A stretch of 64,000 nt of DNA. Origin: Knufia peltigerae (taxonomy: Eukaryota; Ascomycota; Eurotiomycetes; Chaetothyriales; Trichomeriaceae). Shown one piece after another: positions 10,388-22,029 of the stretch (position 1 is the first letter of the stretch; every line of letters begins with the position of its first letter). Below the pieces are notes generated by a model. The model had not been told where the DNA came from. It made no database searches and saw nothing but the letters and a program-made list of their open reading frames with translations. The stretch covers positions 372,001-436,000 of the forward strand of contig JAPDRN010000008.1 of NCBI GenBank assembly GCA_030247855.1. The letters are read 5' to 3'. The position numbers and the translations under genes are program-made.

Positions 10388-13300
10388 TCATGAACCTGAC
10401 CAATCTGGTTTTGCCGTGCTACTACTCCAATCGCTTTGATGCCTTCGGTCAAGAGACAAACCTCCAACCTCTCGGCGATTCCTCTTCGGTGACCCATCCG
10501 CAGACTTTGCCAGTGTCAATGCTGGTACCTCAACAAGAGGCGATACTCCAGCCGTCTCTAACAATGTCTGAACTACTGCGCCTGTAGCCGTGTTTGGATG
10601 TGCAAGATCCACGGTAGCCACCAGGCCTTGAGGCGGAGGCCCGGGAATGTCGGGCATAGGATACGTATCATCGTCTATTGCAATTTCCGAGCAGTCTGTT
10701 CCAACTGTAGACGAGTCTGTGTCCTGCGTGTGGTTGAATAAAGAGACATTCTCTTCAGTCAGGGCCATTCGAGAGAAACTGTCCCCAACCCGCCCGGATT
10801 CTGGTATTCCGTTTGGCAGGTCGGCGTCAGTCAGCACCACTCTCGGTGCGATGCTGGCTTGATTTGGACCAAGCTCTGTCGCAGAAATTAGTTTGGCATC
10901 TCGAAGAGATCGAGCTTTGTCCTCTGCGTCCGCTCGCCGTCTTGTACGATCACCTTCGCTCTCACCACCAGGAATCTCGCTCTCCAGAATTATTCTCGAA
11001 ATGCTAGATCGGCGTGCCCGAGCAACCTCCGCTGTGTTCGGAGGGGAAGTTTCCACCACCGCAGGCTGTGGCATGTATTGCGCAAAGAATTCTAGGGCGA
11101 TGTTATCGTGTTCGGTGCATGTCGAGGAGTGGTCTGTTGGTGCTCGTTTGGATGTCGCTTTTGTGGTGCCTACAGCATCACCTGATGGCCCAGATTTTGG
11201 GGCGATAGAAGCACGACCGGATGCTATCCATTTCAATATGGTCTTCTCCAATGCAGTTCGCTTGACGGGTTTGGCCATATAGTCGTCCATACCAGCTCTT
11301 TCACATTTTTCCCTGTCGCCCTGAATTGCTGAAGCTGTCATTGCCACAATGGGGATGTGATTGATGGCCGGAATCGTAGTGAAGGGGGCGTGATGTCGAA
11401 GCAAGTGTGTTGCATGGTAACCATCCAGGACAGGCATTTGAACATCCATGAAGATCAATGATGGTATGGGGTACTCCTTCGCCTCCTCAGGGGTCAGATG
11501 TGGGGATGTCGCTTTCAGAAGGTACTCGAGAGCCTCCCGTCCATTCCAAACCGCACTCGCAGGAAAATTGAGCGCTCTGATAAATCTGAGAGCAATTTGC
11601 TGGTTGACTGGATTATCTGCAAGGTGTTAGAAAGCGCTGAATAGGCGGGAAAACAAAAAGGGACCTAGATTTACCTTCGACTATCAGGATATGGAACTTT
11701 CTCCTGTCGATATTTGGACCGGGTACCATCGCTGCTATTCCCTGCTCGGTCACTGAGCGTCGATGAACCGCTCCGCCTGAAGGCAACATTATTTTTGACG
11801 GCGATGATGTATGGTTGAAGACACGATTTTCCTCCCTGGAAGACCCTGTTAAAGACAGCGACAGTTCGGACTGCAACCTTTCCGGAATGAGACCGATGTC
11901 AAGCAGATCCATGGGCGAGCTGGCATTGTATTCCACCTTTTTGAAAGGAATGGAGAAGATAGCCTTCGTTCCAGCATCCAAATTCGAGTCCAATGTGATC
12001 TTTCCACGCATAAGTTCGACCAGGTTCTTGCATATCGTCAGGCCGAGGCCGGTGCCTCCAAAACGTCTCGCAGTGCTCGAATCTGCTTGGCTGAAGGGTT
12101 TGAACAGTCTTTTCTTCACCTCTTCTTCAATGCCAATACCACTGTCTTCAACGCAGAATTCAATTGTAGCAGTGTCCGGAGTTTCGTCGACAATGTGCGT
12201 GCTCATTTTGACGTACCCATCGGACGTGAATTTGATGCTGTTTGTCAACAGATTCATGAGTATCTGCCTTATCCGACCGGGATCTCCAAGCAACACAAGA
12301 CGTTCTTCTGAACCAAGGTTACTCTCACTGCTGAAGTCTAAGCCCTTACGCTTGGCAGCATATGTCAGCATCTTGGTAACGTCTTGAAGAACAATATTCA
12401 AGCTGAACTGCACTTCTTCAATGTCTAACCTGCCGGATTCGATCTTGGAGAAATCAAGGATGTCATTGATCACCGTCAACAATGAGTTGGCAGATCGCTG
12501 GATATTTTGGGCAAAGTCGCTCTGCTCTTCATCCAATGTCGTATCCAAGAGCAATTCTGACATTCCCAAGACTCCTGCGATTGGGGTGCGGATTTCATGA
12601 GACATGTTTGCTAGAAAACTGCTCTTCATCTTACTTGCTTCCTTCGCGGCGGTTTCGTTGGCGAGTAGTTTGATGTTTTCTAGCTCTTTTCGTCTCAGTT
12701 GCGTGACCTCAGAACCAATTCCAATGACTCCCGTAATGATTTTCTCTTCTGCACCTTCACCAGACCCCTTCGTCTTGAGTGGAACTAGTTTGGAGCGAAA
12801 CCACCGTGAGTTGAGCTCGTTTTCACAAATCTCGAGATCGGATGCGCCTCTTAGAATTCGTCTGATCGCCTCGCGAAATTCGGTGATCGAGTTCTGGTTG
12901 ACATATCGACGGAATGCTTGATCGATCGGCTTTCCGACGATCGCGGCTTTTCCATCGTTACTATTCATGAAATCCCCTTCCCAGAACGTGACTGATTCAC
13001 TTTGATCGACAATCCACACACTCATCTGAGAGTGTCTAAGGACGTCGACCAGGTTCTGTCGAGCTTGCTGCTGAGCCAGCTTTGCATCGATGATATCCTG
13101 GATATCTGTCAAGCTACCGAACCATTTGACGATTAAACCGGTGGAGTGGTCCCGAAGTGGCAGAGCACTCCCAAGCATCCACCTCCATTCACCATCCTTA
13201 TTTCTACACCGATACTGGACCTCAAACTTTTGACCTGTCGCTAGAGAATTCTTCCAAACTGGAAAAGCCTCTTCTATGTCGTCTGGGTGGAAAGGAGCGT

Positions 13301-14846
13301 GCCAATCAAAGCCTTCAGTGTCAGCCTTCTGCAGACCAGTATAATCATACCATCTCTTCGAGAAGTAGTCATTATACCCATCGGGCCTCGTAGTCCAGCA
13401 AATGACCGGCATCATGTCACACATGAGTCGAAACCAGTCTTCCTGCTCTGCAGCTTGAGAAGCAATTTTGTCCGCATAGGAGGTAACGTCTTTGAAAGCG
13501 ATCAACCCAGCTAGGAATTCTCCGGTGGTTTCGTCAAACACGGGATGTCCACTCACGTCAAAGGTAGACTTCTTCCCTGTGCGGTGGCTCATCATGCCAA
13601 TTTGCCAGTTGCTGAAGGGTAATTGTGAACGGCAGAGTGCGACGATGGGGTTGTTGCTCTCAGAGAGCTCATGAGAGAAATCGGGCGCCCAAGGTCTAAA
13701 CCGCGAAAGGAAGTCGTAGGAATCATCAGAAGTTGGGTCAGCGTCGACGGTTAGCAATCGACGGGCGGCCATATTTGGGAAAACCACGCTTTCGTCCTTC
13801 CACATGGCAATCAGAGGCATCTCGACCGCATTCAGCATGGCGTTTTTCATTTTGAGAACTTTTTGGAAGTCTGTGAGAGTCGAAGATGGAGCACACTGGG
13901 TCGGGGCACTATTCGGGGGAAAGGTCATGCCAGTACTTGAATTCTCGGAGGGAGTATTCACATTTGATGTTGATTCAGATGAATTAGGGGTTTGTGACTG
14001 AGAGGATTGCGACGATTGTGTTGAATTGGAAGATGGTTTGCGATGTATAGATTCTGCCGGAGCATGGTGTTTGCGATATTGATGATGGTGAGAGGAGGGA
14101 AGGCTGGTGAAAGTCAGGGTGAAGAACTGTTGTCCTTCTAGACTCCAGATGCTGATAATCATCCGACAAGTTGCGCGGACGTTCTGTCTTCGACTTTGGT
14201 TGGCCTTCTCTGAATGGCGACGGTGGTGTTGTGCGCTCTTGGGAGAAGAAATAGTAACGTCAACCACCGTGTCTTGTCGCTTTTTGGTTCTGCTGCGGAC
14301 GGGGGATTGTGCTCTTCGGGCACTTGGTGAACCGGTAGGGGTATCGTCTCTTTTCTGAACGCCGGGTAGCAGCTCGCCAGGGGAGCTCTTGTGCCTACCC
14401 ATCGCTTCGAGTCCACCTGCCAGGTTATCGAGGAATTTTTCCCAACTGACCCAAACCGGGGCACCTTCTGAAACCATGTCTATGCCGATTTGTGACAGTG
14501 ACTGGCCTCGAAGGATGTCGGTGACCGTGGTATCCACCCCATCCTGATCTACTCCTAGCAGTCGGCCGGCAGCTGAATTCGCAAGAATAACCGTCTTCAA
14601 AGAGGACAGAACGAGCAGGGGAGTAGGTAGGGTAGAGAGCGTAGCAAGGGCTACCTCAGTCGACTGCGGCAGCTGAGGGACCTCAATATGGAATTCGTCT
14701 GTGTCAACCCAGCGGCCTTTACGTGCGGCGATTCCGTCAACAACTCCTGTTGTGGTAGTGTCACCATCTAATGTCTGTGACGGGCTTTGTTTGTCGCGTG
14801 AATCCCGCCGTGCTTGTGTAGCGGCCCCAACATCTCGACCGACCAT
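10388..14846 (-). CDS. Hybrid histidine kinase, PAS-rich, with C-terminal receiver
   Basis: Two exons, 11675-14846 and 10388-11616, with a 58-bp intron (11617-11674) inside the receiver; splicing restores IVEDNPVNQQIALRFI. The product has 1466 residues. In order: a PAS-like region at about 60-130, another at about 330-460, a clear PAS/PAC at about 465-580, a fourth PAS-like region at about 595-720, HisKA with phospho-acceptor His750 in SHEIRTPIAG, HATPase_c at about 850-970 (N-box GDPGRIRQILMNLLTNSIKF, G1 VEDSGIGI, G2 GTGLGLTI), and a receiver with acceptor Asp1115 in FMDVQMPVLDG and the conserved Lys in MAKPV. All catalytic residues are intact. A Ser/Pro-rich disordered tail of about 270 residues follows. 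No membrane segment is evident, so it is likely a cytosolic sensor feeding an Ypd1-type phosphorelay. I cannot assign the fungal HHK group with certainty. Confidence 0.93.
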
Positions 14847-16181
14847 GACCGAGGGACGCTGATGTCAAGAGGTATCGATCGACCGTAGGGTGCGGGGTGG
14901 AGGAACAAGATGTTCGTATCAATCAGGAGTGCGAGGCGGAAGAATGGCCATCAAGAGGGACTCTGACAAGTATGATACTGCGAGGACCAAGCGTTACACG
15001 CATCGAAATGGGGGTTGAGGGCATGAGTCGTTGGCAACGATATCGATGTGTTTCTCTAGGATATGACCATAACTGGAATATGGTAGGATAGGCTATAATG
15101 TCGAAGGAAGGAATTGAAGAAGTCGGATATACCAATAAGTCTGTGAGCGAGTACGAGTCTATGTGCAGGACGAGATGGAGTTGGGGAGACAGTAAAGAAT
15201 GCGCCTGTGGTTGCGACTATGGCCACGACTTATTGTAGGACCAAACAGGCCTAAGGCAGGAAATCAGGAAATGCATGGAGGTGATCGAGAACGATGGTGT
15301 CCGTGTGTTGAGTTGTGCTTCACATCACGTCAGAAAACCCATTTTTGAATAACTGGGCGGTCATCAACTATCATTTACAACATCTATCGGCTGTGGTAAG
15401 AAGTCGATACTATAAAGCTGCCTCTTCTAATGTTCTGATGCATCAATCCCTCCTCGAAGTGCTACTACTGACAACAAGAAGGGAGATATGATCCGGGCCA
15501 TGGGCGTGGAGTAACTGGGTGCACCAAAGATTCACCATCGCGAAAGAGGGACAATCCCATGCCGAAGACCAATTGCCCATTGTGCCCGTAGCGATCTTCC
15601 GACAGTTTCCTGGTGTGTCCTAAAGTATTTACGGAGTACTTAGTGGCCCTGTCAGCGTGTCTTGTCACATATCTGCGCTCCACTCATTCCGAATCCCAAG
15701 CCCCGGTGGCCCCCGTTAGGCTCCTTAGGCCCCCTGTGGGCCACCAAAGAGCCACCAGCCCAAGCCTGAACAGGCACTACTAGCCCCCCCCAGCCCATGA
15801 ACTGGTGCCCCGATCTTCGATCACTCGGGGCGTCGTGAACCATCAAAGCAGCATGGCTCACCAGACTCCCTTGAGGTTCGAGTACACAGCCTGCGCCCAA
15901 CAAATTGCCATTGAAGCGTACTACTTACACCTCTTACGCGTTGCTTTTCCGATACGCGATGGATATATTCTGAAACATGGCATCCATAATCCATATTTCG
16001 TGCATCAGGTACGGAGTATTGTACATTCTATCGAGTCTAACGATGCAATTATAAGAGTGGAATATAGTCCGAACCTCGAGAAAGCCCAAATCAAGTGGGC
16101 GACCATCTCCTCATGCGTCCTGCAAGCCTGCAGTTGATTCATTCAGTCGTCATTTGCATAATCACATATTGCTCTGTATTC
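14847..16181. other. Intergenic region, HHK promoter and MFS 3' flank
   Basis: About 1.3 kb with no recognisable gene. It carries two TACGGAGTA copies (15630-15638, 16010-16018) and a C-rich stretch near 15690-15800 with a short inverted repeat (15705-15712 with 15738-15745). Confidence 0.5.
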
Positions 16182-17921
16182 TCAGTTGTTTCCTTGCCCC
16201 TCCTCAACTTTGACTTCCTTCCCTCTCGAGCTTTCCACCAACCCTTGATCTGTCTCCAGTCCGACGTTCAAATCGTAAGCCTTGACGAAAAGGCTGGCGA
16301 CCAAGCAGACTCCCGATATCGCCGCGATCACAATGTACACCGTTCTCAGACTGTCGGTGTACGCTGTGATGAGCTGCAATTTGCCTTCTCCCTGTGGCGT
16401 TCTCTTTATGATCTCCACCAATGCAGCAGCATCCTTTGCTAGCTCAGAAGCTTGTGCTGCGTAAGCAGGGTATGCTTCCAAGTTTTTCACCATTTGATTT
16501 TGAAAAATGACACCGCCAATCGCAATTCCAAAGGTCTGCCCCAGGCTTCGAGTGAAAACAAATACAGCCACCGCGAATGCCATGTCCTGACTGGAGCTTG
16601 CAGCTTGCAGCTCAAATTGCAGGGCCGGGAACAAGATCCCTAGACCAATGCCCGAAATAAGGTCGATAAAGATCCACTGTGGAATGCTCGTGTGGACCTT
16701 GAGCAAAACAAGTAGACCCAGACCAAGTGTTGAGATGGCCCAGCCCAACCAGATGGCCCAACGATACGACGCGAATCGTGTGATCAGGATACCGGTCACC
16801 ACAGCCATCGGGGCAACGGTAAAGGTCGAAGGGAATAAAGCAACTCCAGAAATGACCGGTGAGTAGTCTTTGACAGCTTCAAAGTACAAAGGCATGTAAT
16901 ACAATAGGCACCAGAGGATCATGCCGTGAAGCGTGGTCGTGAGATATGCAATATTGGTCGTGCGGTTACGGAAGACCGAAAGTCTCAAGAGTGGTTCAGG
17001 GGCCAGGTAGGCCTCGTAGAAGCAGAAGCCGACCATCCCGGCAAGGCCGATGAGGAGAGGAACCAAAGTCCTCCACGAGGACCACGAATACATGACGCCA
17101 CCCCAGGTAAGAGGTATGAGGAAGCTGGTCATGCTGCCGACAAAGATGACTGTTCCGATCCAGTCGACTCTGCGTAGTTTGGCGGCGATACTCTGCGGGA
17201 TGATGTTCAGCCTCAGGAAGAGGGGTACCATGACAACACCGACGCCGATGAATGGTAGGTTGATCCAGAAGATCCAGCGCCATTGTACCTGTGCGAAGGC
17301 ACCGCCAATGATCGGACCACCCACCGAACCGATGGACCACATGCCGGCTAGAATACCAGCCCACTGGCCTCGGTAACGCAGAGGGACGAGGTCAGTGACG
17401 ACAATCTCTGACATTGTGATGATACCACCACCACCAATGCCCTGGATCGATCTGCCGGTAAGCAGGAGGGCAAAGTTGTTGGAAAGGGCGGCCATCACGA
17501 CACCGACGAAGAAGAAGGTGATCGAAACCATGATGACGGGCATCCTACCGAAGATGTGGCTGAAGGACGCGAACGTCGGCTGGAGCACCGTCGATGCCAA
17601 CAGGAATGAGGTGCCGGCCCAGAAGGCTTCGATGGCGGACCCATGCAGTTTCCTCGCAATAATGGGTAAGGCTACACTTATCGAGGTGCCGTCCAGCGCG
17701 ACCATGAGCGTCAAGACCGAAAGAGCTGCAAATGCGAGGATTAGTCGCATGGTGGGTTTGAATTCAGGTCCTTCTGCCGGTGGACTTTCATCGTTTGGCT
17801 TTTCCGAAGATACTGATGCGGAGGACGATGTGTTCTGGGATGTTGGCGTTTCTGGAACCGGAGCCATGGCTGTAGGCTTCTCGCCCTGCTCCAATACACC
17901 ACTCGTGGGTTCTGAAGACAT
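16182..17921 (-). CDS. MFS multidrug exporter, 14-TM DHA2 family
   Basis: Intronless, 579 residues from the ATG at 17921 (MSSEPTSG). The frame stays open a little further upstream, but only from a GTG, so the ATG is chosen. About 80 hydrophilic residues precede the first membrane segment (LILAFAALSVLTLMVALDGT), followed by many further hydrophobic helices, compatible with 14. LTGRSIQGIGGGGIITMSEI matches the family region around TM4, and GPIIGGAFAQ fits antiporter motif C. The relatives export toxic compounds at the plasma membrane by proton antiport. There is no metabolite cluster next to it, so a general efflux role is more likely than a dedicated one. Confidence 0.9.
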   Translation of the reverse strand: MSSEPTSGVLEQGEKPTAMAPVPETPTSQNTSSSASVSSEKPNDESPPAEGPEFKPTMRLILAFAALSVLTLMVALDGTSISVALPIIARKLHGSAIEAFWAGTSFLLASTVLQPTFASFSHIFGRMPVIMVSITFFFVGVVMAALSNNFALLLTGRSIQGIGGGGIITMSEIVVTDLVPLRYRGQWAGILAGMWSIGSVGGPIIGGAFAQVQWRWIFWINLPFIGVGVVMVPLFLRLNIIPQSIAAKLRRVDWIGTVIFVGSMTSFLIPLTWGGVMYSWSSWRTLVPLLIGLAGMVGFCFYEAYLAPEPLLRLSVFRNRTTNIAYLTTTLHGMILWCLLYYMPLYFEAVKDYSPVISGVALFPSTFTVAPMAVVTGILITRFASYRWAIWLGWAISTLGLGLLVLLKVHTSIPQWIFIDLISGIGLGILFPALQFELQAASSSQDMAFAVAVFVFTRSLGQTFGIAIGGVIFQNQMVKNLEAYPAYAAQASELAKDAAALVEIIKRTPQGEGKLQLITAYTDSLRTVYIVIAAISGVCLVASLFVKAYDLNVGLETDQGLVESSRGKEVKVEEGQGNN

Positions 17922-19645
17922 GGCTTCCCGGAAGAAAAGGAAGCAAGCAAGCTCACAGACACACACGCCGAGGGGGGATTCGTGGTGATTATGATGATTG
18001 TGACTCTTTTACTACGGTGGCGCGCAAATATATGGCTAGTCGTAGGAAAAAGAGTTCGAATTGATTTGAACTTGAAAGAGTAGGTGGATGTGATCTGATA
18101 TGAGAGGGTACTTGCAAGGTTCGAGCACGACAACCCACCCTGCCAGCTGGATCATTTCAACTACATATATACTACTCCGTACTTACATACAAAATCGGTA
18201 CTAGGTGTCAAAATCACGCACATGGACCCCATCAGTTTTTGTTTATCGCTCCCACAAATTGCTGCTCTCTGCCAGAGCGGCATACATACAGAGTGGTTCC
18301 TCAAGGCTTGGGCTGAAAAAGAGGCGCGTGCGATCGTGAACGACCATTGTGGATCTTCGGATCAGGCCTTGACCCCGGCGGGTTGATGTTTTCCCGATTT
18401 TACTTGTCCCCTTTGAAGCCGCGGACAAGACCTTTGGAGATTGGTGAAGTGCTCGATTTTGTTTGCTCATGAGGTCCCATGACGAGAGTGTCTGTCTACT
18501 GGGGAATAAAAGGGAGAAGAAAAAAGCTGGAGCCTGGATGGCTTGCAGTGGTCGTGCTCAAGAAATGCGCCGCGGACTTTTGGGCCCTAGAAGGGGAACT
18601 CGACCTCGTCACCATAAAATTTCTTGAAGCGACCATGATCCTTTTCACACCGCCCGATATACTACTGCCCAAGGGGACGACGACGATGATGATAATGGGG
18701 ACTCGCATCCATGTACTACGGAGCATAGTACGTACAGTACTGCAGATGAATGGGGACACTCGTTACGTACTGAGCGGCAGCGCGACCGTGGTTTGATATC
18801 CAGGTACTCCGTACTCCGTACCTACGATTGAACTACAGCACGCTGTAGCGACGATCTCGATATTTTCGGGTGCCAGATTGAACCAATGAACGAGCCAATT
18901 CACACAGATCGCCAACACGAATACTGTAAGGATTCTTCAGTTGAAGCCAAATCTCACGACTCCGCGATCCTTATCTCAAGGCTGGCGAGATGAAACTGAC
19001 GTCTGCCCGTACCAGCTATCTACCTACCCAGGTATGTCAGTTATTGCATGTAGATGTTGGCCGAAGTATCACTCGCATCTGGCGGGCACACCACGTTAGA
19101 CGTCGGAACAGGGTCCGAGTTACAATGTATTGATAATAGTGCTCATTCTTTAACATCTCGCATCAGCTACATACGGACCTAGTACATGTTCCGTATCGCC
19201 GCCAAAAACAAGTATGTTGCTGCCTGTAATCATGCACAATCATCAACAGGCTAGAGAACAAGGCGCCTTTCGTGCGTGAATTAGATTGTTCATCTCTTTC
19301 GGCCTTAAGCTCCGCGGTCTTGTGTCGGTAGGAATATAAGGCCGCAAGAGACAACGGACTGATGAGAAAAAGAATAGACAGAACGCAGCCGGAGGAATAA
19401 TTAGACCGACTTTCGGATCACGTGATGCATATTTCCCATGCGTCTGATGTTCACCCTCTTGCCTGGGAAATCAAGTTGAAAGTGCACAGAATCTGTCACA
19501 GCATCGATCCGACAAATCCTGAATATCATCATGATAACCCAAGGTCCGCAAGCGCAAACGCTGCACCTTCGAATCATCAGCTCGACCTGAACGAATTTCG
19601 CCCCAATTTTCATCGTGGACCACTGCCAACGTGATAATCCAACAC
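17922..19645. other. Intergenic region
   Basis: About 1.7 kb; no gene recognised. It includes the promoter of the MFS gene on the left and three exact copies of TACTCCGTA, two of them overlapping (18173-18181; 18805-18820). Confidence 0.5.
18805..18820. repeat. Two overlapping copies of the 9-mer TACTCCGTA
   Basis: The 9-mer occurs twice, sharing its terminal TA. It is the densest example of an intergenic motif scattered over the window. Confidence 0.85.
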
Positions 19646-20892
19646 CTAGTCGGTACTAGTTGAAATGATGTCCACTGAAGCATCCTGCTTTTCAACCTCC
19701 CTCGATGGCCCTGGAGATGCAATATTGTCGTCTGGGGTCGCTGGACCACCCGAGCCTGCGTTTGTTGCAAGCTGCTGCGTTGAACCACCACTTCCTCGAA
19801 CTGTTACGGGTGCCCCGTCTGTATTTGACGGACCATTTGTGCTCGATGGTGCACCACTGGCGTCTGAGGTGTTCGGCGGGGGCACTATCTCCGGCTTCGT
19901 CACAGCATCTACAGCATCCGCACTGGTATCCTTCGACCCGGGTAGTAATTTCTTCATGTCTTGAACTGCAACCCACAAGTCGGGATAGTTCGCCGCAGCT
20001 TCAGCAAGGGCCTCGTCACTGGACCAAAGTATGTCAGGCCGGTAACTAAGCGAAGCATATGTCACGGGAGAAGCAAACTCACTACAGCTTTAGAATGTTC
20101 ATGGCTTTTTCGAGTGCTTCATCGGGACTGGTTGAATCGGAAATTTCGTGGGCCGTTTCATCTAAAGTTATGAGATGTCAGTTGAACAACGACTACTCAT
20201 CGAACGTTTGATAGTCCTCATTCAACCATCATTTTTTGTGAGGCCAGCTAGGATCAGAATGCGTGACCGGTGAGTTGATCACAAATTCGACCATTTACTG
20301 AAAGAATTCCACAGCACTCACCCATTTTGTTGCGCACCTTTCGCAGTGCTTGTCGGAACTGCCGGGAACGGTTTGGCTGGTTTCGGGACTTGAAGTACGT
20401 GAGGAAACCAGCAATCACAGTACTGGCAGCCCCCAGGTAGATCGTGGCTGTCTTGGATCCATTGGCATGGGTAGCTCCCAAAGCTGTAATTGCGGCCCCG
20501 ATGATGATTTGAGACCACAGCATGCCATTTGCGATCGAGGCCACGAACCAGTACTGCACAGTGCTAGAGAGTCTTGTGAGCGCGTTCCAGAAGCGTTTGA
20601 AGATGCTAATGCAAACATACTGCCATCGATAGTCCCGGCGAAGCCTCTGGTCAAACGAGGTTGTCCCCCTCTCTTCGTCTGCAGTTCTGTGAGCTCCAGA
20701 CGTGAATAAATCTACATCGTACTTACCAATACCCAATGCGGAGCAGTATTTCTTGTACGCCCGGAGATAGTTCTCAGCTTCAAGGTTCGATGGCTGTTCT
20801 GACATTTCGCTGTTGTCAATGTTCGTAGCGAGTTTACGGAGCGTCTCAGCCAACATTCTCGGAGGCTGTCGGTTAAGGAAAATTTTGCCCAT
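19646..20892 (-). CDS. Fungal SLATT-domain (2TM effector) protein
   Basis: Five exons on the minus strand: 20727-20892, 20621-20678, 20322-20563, 20083-20161, 19646-20018. The introns (48, 57, 160 and 64 bp) have GT-AG ends and keep one frame, giving 305 residues. Two hydrophobic segments (about 79-95 and 97-125; SIANGMLWSQIIIGAAITAL and TIYLGAASTVIAGFLTYF) are followed by NQPNRSRQFRQALRKVRNKM, the characteristic basic segment after the TM pair in fungal SLATT (SMODS and SLOG-associating 2TM effector) domains. The helix EALAEAAANYPDLWVAVQDM is also family-like. The C-terminal 110 residues are Ser/Thr/Gly-rich and disordered. Bacterial SLATT proteins are predicted pore-forming effectors of nucleotide-triggered conflict systems; the role of the fungal ones is unknown. 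The 57-bp second intron could be retained without a frameshift, and the first acceptor is the least certain boundary. Confidence 0.78.
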
Positions 20893-22029
20893 TGTCAAGT
20901 AATCAATACCGAAGCTAGATGCCCGTTGTCGAGCATATGCTGGCTGTGTAGATGGAGTTTGAGCTTCGCTGCATCATGCGGAGACGACTTCATATGTCTG
21001 AAAGCCATCTTACCGTAGATTTGTACCTATGTCAGCAGCTGAAGAGCACTTTCCTCATCAACACAAGCCTTGTCTGGGTCCGGTCAGCACCGACTTGAGT
21101 GGCAGTCTCGCATGACTGCGTAGATGCACTTTAGCGAGTGATCCCTGCAGGGTTGGGTCAGCTAGCGATATTCAGCCTCGCTTCTGTAACGAATTCGTCA
21201 ATTTGACGAGGAACAAAAAACACATTGCTTGACATTGATACGAGAGTGCTTAGAAGTATCCTGAGCAGCGGAGAGCCTATGTCACGGTTCGTGCGCCAGA
21301 TGGCTCGACAGTACACAGCACTGTTGTCCATCTCACACTGTTGGTTGATGCTGAGATGAGGCTCTGTACTTTTTGTGGGTTATGGATTAGGTCGAGGGTG
21401 TGCAATTGGGGGTCTCAGAAATCAATTCTTAGGGGTCACTATTACCTTTTAGGCTGTCCGTTACCCGGAAGGGCTTACTTAAGGTAAATGGCGAGTACTC
21501 CGTAAATAGTGATCCTCTACGGAGCAATCCCCCATGATCGATGTTTAGTGCCTCTAATGTGCGTCATCATGTCAACAAAGTAAGTTAACCGGTGAAAGTA
21601 ACGGTGCCCATCAATCTAGCACATGTACTGTACCATAAAATAATAGGAACCACGTTCAGTCTCATGGCTGGATTTCTGCCTGTCCAGTAAACCTGTCATC
21701 GAACCGTCCAGCCTCATGATGGATATATAACCCTTGTCCCTTACTGGTTGGCCCAAGACTCAACCATATGCAGAACTCTTGGGTCTCGTCACATTGACAC
21801 TTGCGCCCGTCTTCTGGCAGAGCACGCATCCTCTAGGGACGATTCTCATGCTGTGAAACACAGCCTGACCCACGATCTGGACATTCAAAGTTACTTTGAC
21901 ATTTTCAACCCTGTCTCTTTTGTTTCTTACGCTCCCGATCGCTCTTCCTATGCTATTACGATTGCCAACCATATGACAAGTTGGTTGTCTCAGCCGCTGA
22001 CACGATCTTTACAGCAAGCAAACATCAAG
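20893..22029. other. Divergent intergenic region between SLATT and E2 genes
   Basis: 1.14 kb between two divergently transcribed genes. One TACTCCGTA copy lies at 21496-21504, and TATATAA near 21724 is a possible but distant TATA box for the E2 gene. An open frame at 21748-22074 ends in the E2 first exon region and has no domain; I treat it as leader. Confidence 0.5.

Noticed and set aside
17922..17966. N-terminal extension of the MFS exporter at 16.2 kb
   Set aside because: It would need a GTG start; the ATG at 17921 gives a normal family N-terminus.
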